This document shows, piece by piece, positions 9,055 through 17,497 of a DNA stretch of 64,000 nucleotides. Positions within the stretch are counted from its first letter, which is position 1, and every line of letters begins with the position of its first letter. The translations under genes and the position numbers were made by a program. Source of the DNA: JAKJGA01 sp029554345 (GTDB taxonomy: Bacteria; Spirochaetota; UBA4802; JAFGJZ01); NCBI GenBank assembly GCA_035395685.1, contig DAOPBR010000002.1:62001-126000 (forward strand), read 5' to 3'. Under the pieces are notes generated by a model. It was given only the letters and a program-made list of their open reading frames with translations. It did no database searches and had not been told where the DNA came from.

Positions 9055-9792
9055 ATGGACAAAATAAATGAAATAATTTGCCTCGATATAGGTAATACCA
9101 ACACAAAATGCGCCGTTTTCACGGAATACGGTGAAGAAAGTCTTTTTCTGTCATCGAAAAACAGCGATTTATCACAGCTGCTTGAAAATCTGCCTAAAAT
9201 TAAATATCTGGCTTATTCCTGCGTTAATCCTTTATTTGAAGAAAGTGTAATTTCATTCTGTGAGAATAATAAGATTACAATGCTGAAAATAAGCGACATG
9301 CTTCATCTTGGATTTACAAACATGTATAATTCGACAGCCGGTGCAGACAGACTTGCAAACGCGGCGGCAGCTTCAGAATTTTTTCCGGATGATAATGTCA
9401 TAGTGGTAGATGCAGGCAGTGCAATAAACATTGAAGTTATAGAATCATCTATCTTCAAAGGCGGAGTGATCCTCCCAGGTATATGCACGGCATTTGCAGC
9501 TCTTACTGAAAAAACGGCAATGCTGAAAAAACTTAAATATTCAAAACCTTCATCTATTATCGGACAAAACAGCTCGGAAAACATATCATCCGGAATATTC
9601 TACGGTACAATCGGTGCTTTAAAATACATTCTTGACGAAATAAGCCGTGAAAGCGGAAAAACATACAAAATCGTTTTAACGGGCGGAGACGCTGAACTTA
9701 TAAGCGGATCAATCGATTCGGATTTGACAGATAGATTGTTCACACTCAGGGGTATTAAATTCCTTGCTGATAAAAATCTAATTAGTATTTAA
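9055..9792 (+). CDS. coaX: Type III pantothenate kinase
   Basis: 245 residues. It catalyses the first step of coenzyme A synthesis. The CoaX signatures are present: phosphate-binding CLDIGNTNTKCAVF at the N terminus, GADRLANAAAA near residue 97, VVDAGSAINIEV, and GGVILPGI. The ATG at 9055 places the DIGNT motif about ten residues in, as in the family. An in-frame ATG at 8986 would add 23 residues that overlap radC and its ribosome site, so it is rejected. No strong Shine-Dalgarno is seen. A TM2 protein gene follows after ten bases. Confidence 0.92.
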   Translation: MDKINEIICLDIGNTNTKCAVFTEYGEESLFLSSKNSDLSQLLENLPKIKYLAYSCVNPLFEESVISFCENNKITMLKISDMLHLGFTNMYNSTAGADRLANAAAASEFFPDDNVIVVDAGSAINIEVIESSIFKGGVILPGICTAFAALTEKTAMLKKLKYSKPSSIIGQNSSENISSGIFYGTIGALKYILDEISRESGKTYKIVLTGGDAELISGSIDSDLTDRLFTLRGIKFLADKNLISI

Positions 9793-9802
9793 AGAGGTCA
9801 AT

Positions 9803-10186
9803 ATGTTTTGCAGAGAATGCGGAAAACAAATTTCAAATAATGCTTCGATTTGTCCCGGATGCGGAGTAAGTGCCGGCAACGGATCAAATTTCTGTCCGGG
9901 ATGCGCTTCAGAACTGGAAGCTGGATCGGAATTCTGTCGCAAATGCGGAACAAAACTTCTTAAAGCAACAAGATCAAAACTTGCAGCCGGTCTTTTGGGC
10001 ATCTTTTTAGGAAGCTGGGGAATTCACAGATTCTATCTCGGTTACATAAACATCGGCGTAATACAAATTGTCGTAACGTTTATCACTTGCGGAGTCGGCG
10101 GGTTATGGGGTTTCATCGAAGGAATACTTATACTTTGCGGAAACACTATTACAACTGATTCAGAAGGCAATCCGCTTAGTGAATGA
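9803..10186 (+). CDS. Zinc-ribbon plus TM2-domain membrane protein
   Basis: 127 residues. Two zinc-ribbon units lie at the N terminus (CRECGK, CPGCGV, then CPGCASEL, CRKCGTKL). They are followed by a TM2 domain: two transmembrane helices with the conserved turn GSWGIHRFYLGYINIG. The role of such proteins is unknown. AAAGAGG precedes the start. The stop codon lies inside a strong hairpin, and the gene converges with the AsmA-like gene. Confidence 0.8.
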   Translation: MFCRECGKQISNNASICPGCGVSAGNGSNFCPGCASELEAGSEFCRKCGTKLLKATRSKLAAGLLGIFLGSWGIHRFYLGYINIGVIQIVVTFITCGVGGLWGFIEGILILCGNTITTDSEGNPLSE

Positions 10187-10216
10187 AAGACTGCAAAAGC
10201 AGTCTTCATTCACTAA
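10176..10216. terminator. Bidirectional hairpin between convergent genes
   Basis: An 18-bp stem with one bulged A and an AAAA loop spans the stop of the TM2 gene and ends six bases before the stop of the AsmA-like gene. The arms read TTAGTGAATGAA and TTCATTCACTAA. Confidence 0.75.
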
Positions 10217-10222
10217 ATTGAT

Positions 10223-11629
10223 TTACCTGTTAATCAATCCTTTTACTTTGCTGCCGGCTTTGCTTTTTGCCTTATCGGTCTGCTTTGCNNNNNNNNNNNN
10301 NNNNNNNNNNNNNNNNNNNNNNNNNNNNNNNNNNNNNNNNNNNNNNNNNNNNNNNNNNNNNNNNNNNNNNNNNNNNNNNNNNNNNNNNGTGACGAATTTA
10401 GCGGCCTTGCCCTTAATTGCTTTTGAAGCGAGTGCTTCAATACGTTTCTTAACAGTTTCAGCATGCTTCTTCGCAATGGAGAGATCGGCATCAATATCGA
10501 CGACTGAACTCGCAATATTCATGCTTCCATTAAACAAAAGAGTATAATCATCATTTGCAATCTTGCCGTCCTTGAAAGAAACAATATTGTTCTTGTAATG
10601 AGCCGAAACGAATCCGTTTTTCCAATTAATTTCTTTTTTGAGGAAATCAAATTTTCCGGAATACTTCGAAAGCTGTTCAACATTTATCATTTCATTGAAA
10701 ATCTGCAGCCCTGTAATTGTTCCATAAGGCGATCCGGCGCGAAAAGTGATTTCAGGATTCAAAATGCGAGTCGACTTGTCGAAAGGTATGGCATTACCTG
10801 TAACTTCAAAGCCGATGTCAAACGACTCAACACTTCCCGATTTAGGTCTGCTCACAGTTTTTATTCCGCCTGAAACAACAAATACAGCATTGTCTTTATT
10901 CTTGAGATCTGATGGATCAATTATGATATCATGGACCTTCGCAGTGACTTTATAAAGCATAAGACTCTGACCGGTTGTCTGGTCGTAAAAATTTATCTGT
11001 GCATCCTGGAGCCCGATTGAACCGATATTTACCGCAACCGGAATATCATCTGCTTTCACAGGAGCGGAGTCTTTTGGTTTTTCTTCAGGAGAAATTTCTT
11101 TTTCTTTTTTCGTTTTATCTTTTTTTGACGGAACAAGAAGATCTGAAAAGTTAAACATTCCGTTCTTGTATCTGATTATGTTTATTTTGGCCGAATAAAG
11201 CATTACCTCGTTCAATACAAACTGCTTTTTAAGAAGCGGAGGGATAGAGAGCTTAAACTTAAATGAACCAAGCGCCGCGAAAACATCATTTTCCGGAACA
11301 GGTTTACCTTTTAATGACTTCAGCTGCTCTTCTGTCTTAAAGTTTGACACTTTAACATCTTTGACTTCAATGCCGCTTACCGCAGAAAAAATACTGCTGT
11401 CGAACGAAGCAACACGAACCTGACGGTGAAGAACATTTTCAAGCTGCGATTCGATGAAATCTTTATCAACGATAATATATACCGCGATCAGAATTCCTGC
11501 AAACAACAGAACAAAAGAACCGAACAGTACCGCCAACACTTTTAAAAGTTTTGATGAACTTTTTGATTTTTTAGCGGGAATAACTTTTTTTTGTAATTTT
11601 TTTTTGACTGGTTTAACTTGCTTTTTCAT
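10223..11629 (-). CDS. AsmA-like envelope protein (contains a sequence gap)
   Basis: A very lysine-rich N-terminal cytoplasmic stretch (about 30 residues) is followed by one membrane helix (about 30-53, VLAVLFGSFVLLFAGILIAV). A long periplasmic part then resembles AsmA/DUF748 (VRVASFDSSIFSAVSGIEVKD and KINIIRYKNGMFNFSDLL). Such proteins are related to bridge-like lipid-transfer proteins acting between inner and outer membranes. The 100-N gap at 10289-10388 removes part of the C terminus; the frame resumes in a Lys/Ala-rich tail. It is the last gene on this strand after hrpB, 51 bases downstream. Confidence 0.65.
   Translation of the reverse strand: MKKQVKPVKKKLQKKVIPAKKSKSSSKLLKVLAVLFGSFVLLFAGILIAVYIIVDKDFIESQLENVLHRQVRVASFDSSIFSAVSGIEVKDVKVSNFKTEEQLKSLKGKPVPENDVFAALGSFKFKLSIPPLLKKQFVLNEVMLYSAKINIIRYKNGMFNFSDLLVPSKKDKTKKEKEISPEEKPKDSAPVKADDIPVAVNIGSIGLQDAQINFYDQTTGQSLMLYKVTAKVHDIIIDPSDLKNKDNAVFVVSGGIKTVSRPKSGSVESFDIGFEVTGNAIPFDKSTRILNPEITFRAGSPYGTITGLQIFNEMINVEQLSKYSGKFDFLKKEINWKNGFVSAHYKNNIVSFKDGKIANDDYTLLFNGSMNIASSVVDIDADLSIAKKHAETVKKRIEALASKAIKGKAAKFVXXXXXXXXXXXXXXXXXXXXXXXXXXXXXXXXXXAKQTDKAKSKAGSKVKGLINR
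10289..10388. other. Assembly gap (100 N)
   Basis: Unlike the gaps at 4089 and 8012, the flanks share no repeat, so real sequence is missing here. It falls in a Lys/Ala-rich coding stretch. Confidence 0.95.
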
Positions 11630-11680
11630 AACACCCCTTTTTCCGTATTTAATAAAATAAAAGTAATAAGGTCAAGCTAA

Positions 11681-14071
11681 TTATAGAGAAGGATCTTCCG
11701 GCCATTTATGTTTAGGATAACGGCCCTTCATTTCTTTACGGACTTCGATATAACTGTTTTTCCAGAAATTTTTGATATCACTTGTAACCTGAACCGGTCT
11801 TCCGGCAGGGCTCAAAAGATTTATTACAAGCGGTTCGCCGCAGACAAGCGGATTATCATTCACACCGAACAGTTCCTGAATACGCAAAGATACAGAAGCC
11901 TTTGCCGAAGAATAATCTATTCTTTTACGTTTGCCCTCTTTGAGTGCTATGAACTCGGGAGCATATTTATCTAGCCGCTTTATTAATTCATAACCGACAA
12001 GAGCGGAGAGTGCGGAATATATATTCTCCTGCGGAAAGACAGAGTTTGATTTAAAATCAGCGTAATCAGCAAGCCAATCACAAGCAGTAGTTTTAATTTT
12101 TTCCAAACTGAAATCAGAAAATTCTTCTGCTCTTTCAGAAACATAATTTAATCTCTCAATAAGATGTCTGCTGTCATCCCCCAAAGATAATGAATCTAAT
12201 CCCTCTTTTTTCAATTTATTGATTGCTTCTATCTTCAGAACAGAATAATCAACATCACTCAAAGCGCTAGGATGTTCCTCAACGGACATCATGCCTATCA
12301 TCTTTTTGCGGAACGCCGAACATTGCCATGCATTCCATCTGATTTCATATTTCCAAGAAGCGGTACGGAGAATAGCATCAATAAGCTCTTTTTTTATTTC
12401 GGCATATAGCAAAATGTGATTTCCGGCAGAAGTTTCCGTAAGCGGTGCAACGATATACTGCGGTCCTGATGAATATAAAACAGCCTGTTTGCCGAGAGAA
12501 AGTATGTAGTGAGTATTTTTATCGGTTCGGATTTTTCGTCCGATTCTGTCCGGATAGGCAGAAATCAAAAGTTTGGCGGCAAAAGAAGCATCGACTTTCA
12601 ATAAGTCTCCTTTTGTTCCGATTCTTTCACAAAGCTTTTCGAATTCAGAAACAATTCTTGAGTATTTATTCTTATTTGTGATTACATCTTCAATTAAATT
12701 CTCAATATCGGCCGTAATATTTCCGTAAGAGCGAAAATCATCGGACAATAATACAGCAAGAAGTACAGCAGTCTGTTTTTCCGGCTCATCAGATTTAACA
12801 ATCATGGATGCCAAGCGGGGATGAACAGGTAATGACACAGCGAACTTTCCGGTTTCAGTAATTACATCATCATCGCTGATAAATCCGATACCGCGGAGAA
12901 GATTAACAGCCTCGGAAAGAGCTGATGCAGGGGGATTTTCGGGAAAATTCAAATTCATATTAGCAAGAGAACCCCACAGTGCATTTTCAAGAGCAAATGC
13001 TGAAAGATCAGAACATAATATCTCTGAAACATCATGCGGCATTTTGTAGTCATTCTCGTTCCAATATCTGTAAGCAACGCCCGAAGCAACACGCCCGGCT
13101 CTTCCGGATCTTTGCGCCGATGAAGATGCTGAACTTTCAACAGTAATTCGATGATTCATTCCGCTTTGCGGATTGAATCTAAGCTTGCGCACCAATCCGG
13201 AATCAACAACCGCTCTCACTGAATTTATTGTTATGCTTGTCTCCGCGACATTCGTTGATAGAATAACAGCCTGCTTATCATTTATTGTACGCCTTACAAC
13301 AGCCGACTGCTCCGACGGCGACATGCTTCCATGAAGAAAAAATATTTCTCCATTATAACCATTTTTTCTAAGTTTCTCTTCTGTGCGTCTCATTTCTTTT
13401 AATCCCGGAAGAAATACAAGAACATCACCTTCTCCGTTAATATCACGGAGAGCAGAAAAAATCAGTCTGCATATTCCGTCTTCAAGATATTCATTCTTTT
13501 GAGGAGGCATATACTTCAATGAAACAGGAAAACTTCTACCTTCAACATTTACGGAAGGCCAATCTGACAAATATCCGTTAAAAGAATCCGCAGAAAGCGT
13601 TGCTGACATAATAAGAATTTTCAGATCATTTCTTATCAGAGACTTCGCGTCAATAAGAAATGCAAGCGACAAATCAGAACTTATAGTCCTTTCATGAAAT
13701 TCATCCAGAATCACAGCATCAATTCCGCCGAGAGAAGGATCTGACTGAATCATGCGGAGAAAAACCCCGTCCGTAACAACTTCAATTTTTTCTCCGCGGA
13801 TTGTGTCAAAGCGCGTAATGAGCCCGACTCTGCCTCCGGGTTTCTCGCCGATCAATGAAGCAATTCTCTCGGCACAGCTTCTTGCTGCAAGCCGCCTCGG
13901 CTGGGTTACAATAATTTTGCCCGGAATTTTTTCAGCAACGGCAAGAGGAACCAGACTCGTTTTTCCGGCTCCTGCTGAAGCCTGAAGAATAAGATTTGAC
14001 TCTTCCAGAAGACGCGAGCAAATCTCATCAAGTCGCGGAAAAACGGGAAGATTTCTGACTTCATCATTCAT
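11681..14071 (-). CDS. hrpB: ATP-dependent helicase HrpB
   Basis: 796 residues, close to the usual HrpB length. DExH-box helicase motifs appear in order: ASAGAGKTS (motif I, near residue 35), TQPRRLAARS (Ia), LDEFHER (II), MSATLS (III), STNVAETSIT (V) and QRSGRAGR (VI). The long C-terminal part with PLVINLLSPAGRPVQVT and the final KHKWPEDP motif is typical of HrpB. Its substrate is thought to be RNA, but no firm pathway is known. It lies seven bases after purN on the same strand. Confidence 0.92.
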   Translation of the reverse strand: MNDEVRNLPVFPRLDEICSRLLEESNLILQASAGAGKTSLVPLAVAEKIPGKIIVTQPRRLAARSCAERIASLIGEKPGGRVGLITRFDTIRGEKIEVVTDGVFLRMIQSDPSLGGIDAVILDEFHERTISSDLSLAFLIDAKSLIRNDLKILIMSATLSADSFNGYLSDWPSVNVEGRSFPVSLKYMPPQKNEYLEDGICRLIFSALRDINGEGDVLVFLPGLKEMRRTEEKLRKNGYNGEIFFLHGSMSPSEQSAVVRRTINDKQAVILSTNVAETSITINSVRAVVDSGLVRKLRFNPQSGMNHRITVESSASSSAQRSGRAGRVASGVAYRYWNENDYKMPHDVSEILCSDLSAFALENALWGSLANMNLNFPENPPASALSEAVNLLRGIGFISDDDVITETGKFAVSLPVHPRLASMIVKSDEPEKQTAVLLAVLLSDDFRSYGNITADIENLIEDVITNKNKYSRIVSEFEKLCERIGTKGDLLKVDASFAAKLLISAYPDRIGRKIRTDKNTHYILSLGKQAVLYSSGPQYIVAPLTETSAGNHILLYAEIKKELIDAILRTASWKYEIRWNAWQCSAFRKKMIGMMSVEEHPSALSDVDYSVLKIEAINKLKKEGLDSLSLGDDSRHLIERLNYVSERAEEFSDFSLEKIKTTACDWLADYADFKSNSVFPQENIYSALSALVGYELIKRLDKYAPEFIALKEGKRKRIDYSSAKASVSLRIQELFGVNDNPLVCGEPLVINLLSPAGRPVQVTSDIKNFWKNSYIEVRKEMKGRYPKHKWPEDPSL

Positions 14072-14078
14072 CTCTGAA

Positions 14079-14687
14079 TCAAATCTGCCTTATTGATATT
14101 TTCCTGTCATGAATGGCAATTCTGTCTTCACAGAAATATTTGACGGCAAGCGGATATATTTTATGCTCTTCTTTTAATATTTTTGCACTCAAAGACTCTT
14201 CTGTATCATCGTCACTTACTGGAACCGCACTTTGCAGAATTACCGGACCGGTATCGGTTCCTTCATCAACAAAATGCACAGTACATCCTGATATTTTAAC
14301 ACCGTAATCAATTGCCTGTTTCTGGGCATGAAGACCCGGAAAAGAAGGCAACAGCGCCGGATGAATGTTCATTATCCGGTTTCTGAATTCGTTTATCAGA
14401 TAAGGAGAAATGATTCTCATATATCCGGCCGCGCAAATGAGATCGGTTGAATGTGAACGTAATATCGAACAAATCCCGGCTTCATATTCTTCTTTTGAAG
14501 AATAGCTTTTTGGATTTACATAAAAATACGGAATGCCGAGAGAGCGCGCCGAATCAAAAGCCTTTACACCGTCAACATTGGAAATAACAACACCGTTTTC
14601 AGCGGATATATAACCTGATGCAATACTCTCTGCAATAGCTTTGAAGTTTGAACCGCGGCCTGACACAAGATAAGAAATTTTCTTCAT
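14079..14687 (-). CDS. purN: Phosphoribosylglycinamide formyltransferase
   Basis: 202 residues. It transfers a formyl group from 10-formyl-tetrahydrofolate to GAR in purine synthesis. Seen: substrate loop VSGRGSNFKAI at the N terminus, catalytic region IMNIHPALLPSFPG (Asn-His pair), and VHFVDEGTDTGPVI with the catalytic Asp. No other purine gene is nearby. Its start overlaps the stop of the upstream PP-loop gene by four bases, so the two are translationally coupled. Confidence 0.95.
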   Translation of the reverse strand: MKKISYLVSGRGSNFKAIAESIASGYISAENGVVISNVDGVKAFDSARSLGIPYFYVNPKSYSSKEEYEAGICSILRSHSTDLICAAGYMRIISPYLINEFRNRIMNIHPALLPSFPGLHAQKQAIDYGVKISGCTVHFVDEGTDTGPVILQSAVPVSDDDTEESLSAKILKEEHKIYPLAVKYFCEDRIAIHDRKISIRQI

Positions 14688-15514
14688 ACGATCCTCACTG
14701 AATCAAGAAATACATTTTCGGCTGCTTTATCAACCGTAACAGTAAATTCGGAATTAATTCCGCGAACGGTAATAGTATTTGTTTGATCAATATTTGGTTT
14801 TCCATGCCGATAAAGAATGGTATAAGCTGTTTCAAGATCGGCTTCAGAAGCATTGCCGCGGATAAAACCTACAGGGCCCCTGAAATTAGAAATAAGATAC
14901 ATGTCGGATTCATGCGAATATTTATCAAGAATTTCCGTCTCTTCGGCGTTGCGTGATACGATAAGCTTGCAGGAAGATGAAAGCCTGTAATGACGGCCGA
15001 TACTCAATAAATATATGTCAATATCACGATAATCGGGGTGTACCGAAAGAAGATCCTTAAGTCTTGCGGAATAGGTTACATCAGTAAAAAGGCATCCTCC
15101 GGCTGGTGAAGCATACTCTTCAATTCCATACCCGCGCGCTAAAGCAAACTGNNNNNNNNNNNNNNNNNNNNNNNNNNNNNNNNNNNNNNNNNNNNNNNNN
15201 NNNNNNNNNNNNNNNNNNNNNNNNNNNNNNNNNNNNNNNNNNNNNNNNNNNGGATTCATGTTCTTTCCGTAACCGTATGAAGGATTTTTAAGCATTTCCA
15301 TATATTCCGATCCGGTGCGGATATGCTTAACCTTTAAACCGATTCTTTCAGCATAAAGTGATGCTTTGGTTTCGTTTGGATCGGCATGCGGCGGAAAAAA
15401 CGGAAGAAGAAAATGAAGACCGATTATCTCAACATTTTGTTCCAGAAGAACCTTGGCGGCAAGAAGCGAATCAAGCCCGCCCGAATATAATAAAATGCCC
15501 TTTGCTTTTTTCAT
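14684..15514 (-). CDS. PP-loop ATPase of the MnmA/ThiI-like tRNA-modification superfamily (contains a gap)
   Basis: The N terminus has the PP-loop motif LLYSGGLDSLLAAK followed by strand-helix units as in MnmA, ThiI and related adenylating enzymes. The C-terminal part has YASPAGGCLFTDVTYSARLKDLL, a signature I associate with MnmA-like proteins of unsettled substrate. A further domain of about 100 residues ends the protein. A 100-N gap (15152-15251) cuts the middle; its flanks share no repeat. Sulphur transfer to tRNA is inferred from the family. It overlaps purN by four bases and leads the purN-hrpB operon. Confidence 0.65.
   Translation of the reverse strand: MKKAKGILLYSGGLDSLLAAKVLLEQNVEIIGLHFLLPFFPPHADPNETKASLYAERIGLKVKHIRTGSEYMEMLKNPSYGYGKNMNXXXXXXXXXXXXXXXXXXXXXXXXXXXXXXXXXXQFALARGYGIEEYASPAGGCLFTDVTYSARLKDLLSVHPDYRDIDIYLLSIGRHYRLSSSCKLIVSRNAEETEILDKYSHESDMYLISNFRGPVGFIRGNASEADLETAYTILYRHGKPNIDQTNTITVRGINSEFTVTVDKAAENVFLDSVRIV
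15152..15251. other. Assembly gap (100 N)
   Basis: No repeated flank. The run lies inside the PP-loop ATPase gene, so its true length is unknown; the flanking frames require a length of 3n+1. Confidence 0.95.
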
Positions 15515-15566
15515 TGCTCAAAGCTAAAAAATATGCCGAGAACGTCAATATTAATCCTTCAGCAGA

Positions 15567-16241
15567 CTACTGATTATCAACACGGAAATAGATACGTTTC
15601 CACTTGTATGATCCGTCCTTGTAGAACGATGTAACGTAAAAATCCTGTTCAGTTGCTTTCTCGATGACATCAAGGGCTATCTTGTTTGAATTATCCGCAA
15701 TCTCAATATCATTATCAGCCGTGAGAATAAGCTTAACTTTTTCATCTGTTACTGAAGAAATATTATCATAAACCTTCTCGTCGGTGGAATCGTATTTCTG
15801 CGAATCCATATATTCAAGATATCCGTAATAATCGAAATAATCACCGAACTCCTGTATTGAAGCAGAAAAAAAATCAGCGCAGGGATAAACAATAACGTGA
15901 AAAAAACCGGCAGCCTTTTCACCTTGTCCGACTCTTTTAACGAGCTGGCGAAGCATGGAAAACTGAGTATTTATTATTAATTCATTCATTATGAATTTAA
16001 TGTGACGTTTTTTCATCCATTCAAAAGAATGAATCATCTTTTCGATTCGCGCTTTAAAATCCTTATAATGAATTTCGCCCAGCCCCACCACAAAAATATA
16101 CGGGCCGATAATTCTGCCGTTTTTGTCGTAGGATGCTTCAACTATGACGCGGTTTTTTTGTTCGTTAAGCTTGCGTCTGTATTCGTAGGGAACAAGTTCA
16201 TTAAAATCACTGATCTCTTTCATAATGCAATCTAAAGCCAT
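15567..16241 (-). CDS. Unrecognised cytoplasmic protein, 224 residues
   Basis: I do not recognise a family. The protein has no signal peptide or membrane helix, is mixed alpha/beta and rich in Tyr, Phe and charged residues, with a hydrophobic strand (IIGPYIFVVGLGEI) near residue 45. A second in-frame ATG at 16223 (MKEISDFNEL) is an equally plausible start. It stands alone on the minus strand. A small-RNA-like unit with its own terminator lies directly upstream on the same strand, so the gene probably uses a separate promoter between 16242 and 16290 or relies on readthrough. Confidence 0.6.
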   Translation of the reverse strand: MALDCIMKEISDFNELVPYEYRRKLNEQKNRVIVEASYDKNGRIIGPYIFVVGLGEIHYKDFKARIEKMIHSFEWMKKRHIKFIMNELIINTQFSMLRQLVKRVGQGEKAAGFFHVIVYPCADFFSASIQEFGDYFDYYGYLEYMDSQKYDSTDEKVYDNISSVTDEKVKLILTADNDIEIADNSNKIALDVIEKATEQDFYVTSFYKDGSYKWKRIYFRVDNQ

Positions 16242-16284
16242 ATTTTCATATTAGTCAATTCATTAATCAATTTACCCAGAAGAT

Positions 16285-16308
16285 AAAAAAAGCGAGCCGA
16301 AGCCCGCC
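16285..16308 (-). terminator. Rho-independent terminator of the candidate small RNA
   Basis: The minus strand reads GCGGGC-TTCG-GCTCGC followed by seven T, a classic UUCG-loop terminator. It lies upstream of the 16241 start codon, so it must end a separate transcript. Confidence 0.8.
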
Positions 16309-16406
16309 AACAAAATATTAAGAAGGGTGAAGATGTAACAGCCGATCCGATGTCCCGGCGCTATTAGAAAGGGGATTATAACGCACCGGAACAATCGGCT
16401 ATCAAT
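16285..16406 (-). ncRNA. Candidate small structured RNA gene (about 120 nt) with its own promoter and terminator
   Basis: On the minus strand a promoter at 16413-16440 is followed by a long imperfect hairpin. Its outer arms are AGCCGAT (16394-16400) and ATCGGCT (16333-16339), with an inner TGT..CCGG stem and a loop of about 20 nt. A pyrimidine-rich single-stranded stretch follows, and then a GC-rich UUCG-tetraloop hairpin with seven U. No ORF or ribosome site fits. It lacks the SRP RNA core and any tmRNA or RNase P signature I know. Family unknown; 6S-like function is only a guess. Confidence 0.5.
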
Positions 16407-16412
16407 GAGGAC

Positions 16413-16440
16413 ATAATAAGCGATATAGTAAAACTGTCAA
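16413..16440 (-). promoter_or_regulatory. Promoter of the candidate small RNA
   Basis: On the minus strand a perfect TTGACA (16440-16435), a 16-base spacer and TATTAT (16418-16413). The predicted start is near 16406. Confidence 0.6.
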
Positions 16441-16527
16441 TTAAAATCCGTCCGGTTGGTATTTTTTATTATATTTTTATATTTTTCCTGTTTTTTTAGA
16501 ACATTCTGTATTTCGAGGGGTTTACTA

Positions 16528-16570
16528 CATGAAAACTGTAGTTATGTGCCGAAAAATACAGTTTTTCATG
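16528..16570 (+). promoter_or_regulatory. Inverted repeat in the leader of the sigma-factor gene
   Basis: CATGAAAACTGTA (16528-16540) and TACAGTTTTTCATG (16557-16570) form a 13-bp stem with one bulge around a 16-base loop, about 64 bases ahead of the sigma factor ATG. It could be an operator or an mRNA hairpin. No T-run follows, so it is unlikely to be a terminator. Confidence 0.45.
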
Positions 16571-16633
16571 AAACTGACGTTTATATAATATTTTTAATTG
16601 AAAAAAGAGGTATCTCAGGAGATGATTGTCATT

Positions 16634-17497
16634 ATGAAGAACAGCAGTCTTCAAAAAAGCCGTGATACAACAGATTCGTCTCTAACTTGGTATCTTGACA
16701 GAATCAACAAGATTCCGATGCTGACCAGAGAGGAAGAAGACCTCTATGCCCGTTTGGCAAAAAACGGAGATCCTGAAGCCAAAAACGTTCTGGTAAAATC
16801 AAATCTGAGATTTGTCGTTTCTATAGCAAAAAAATATCAGACCAACGGAATATCGCTGCTAGATCTCATCAACGAAGGCAACATGGGTCTTATCAAGGCC
16901 GCTGAGAAATTCGATCCGGACAAAGGTTTTCATTTCATATCATATGCAGTGTGGTGGATACGGCAGGCCATAATGCTTGCGATTTCGCAGAAAACTTCGC
17001 TGATAAGAATTCCGCTCAATAGAAGCGCCGATCTTCAAAAAGTCGAAAAAGTTCATAAATCGCTCGAATCTAAACTTCACAGGGAACCTACTGCCGAGGA
17101 GATATCCGAAGGCCTCGACATGAACAATGACCAGCTCAGCTACCTGAAAAATATACCTCAGGAATTCGTTTCTCTTGATGCGGCCATGAGCGACTCTGAC
17201 GATACACCGATCGTCAACATGATAGAAGATGACCGGGGAGATTCTCCGGATAAAGAAGTTTTAAATCAGACATTATCAAACGAAATAAAAAACATTCTCG
17301 AAACGCTTACCAAATCAGAAAGAGAAATCATCAAAATGCGTTTCGGTCTCGATGAACATAAACCGATGTCGCTTCAGCAGATAGGAGACAAATATGGTCT
17401 CTCGAAGGAACGCATACGCCAGATTGAAAAAAAGGCTCTCAGAAAACTGAATGCATCCCCTATCCGCCGCAACCTCGAAGGCTTTATGGGCGAATAA
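16634..17497 (+). CDS. RNA polymerase sigma factor, RpoD/RpoS family (group 2-like)
   Basis: About 287 residues. Region 1.2 (SSLTWYLDRINKIPMLTREE), region 2 with core-binding and -10 recognition helices (LLDLINEGNMGLIKAAEKFD, FISYAVWWIRQAI), region 3, and region 4.2 helix-turn-helix (MSLQQIGDKYGLSKERIRQI) are all present. The acidic region 1.1 and the non-conserved insert of housekeeping RpoD are missing, so it looks like a group 2 sigma or a compact primary sigma. The ATG at 16634 has AGGAG 12 bases upstream; an ATG at 16622 and a TTG at 16598 are alternatives. Its stop abuts the stop of convergent ppk. Confidence 0.88.
   Translation: MKNSSLQKSRDTTDSSLTWYLDRINKIPMLTREEEDLYARLAKNGDPEAKNVLVKSNLRFVVSIAKKYQTNGISLLDLINEGNMGLIKAAEKFDPDKGFHFISYAVWWIRQAIMLAISQKTSLIRIPLNRSADLQKVEKVHKSLESKLHREPTAEEISEGLDMNNDQLSYLKNIPQEFVSLDAAMSDSDDTPIVNMIEDDRGDSPDKEVLNQTLSNEIKNILETLTKSEREIIKMRFGLDEHKPMSLQQIGDKYGLSKERIRQIEKKALRKLNASPIRRNLEGFMGE

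Noticed and set aside
10289..10388. Treating all six N-runs as the same type of false gap
   Set aside because: Only the runs at 4089 and 8012 have duplicated 55-bp flanks; those at 10289, 15152, 17648 and 19448 do not.
16285..16406. SRP RNA, tmRNA or RNase P RNA for the small RNA
   Set aside because: The GGAA/AGCA SRP core, the tRNA-like tmRNA ends and the RNase P GAGGAAAGTCC motif are all absent.
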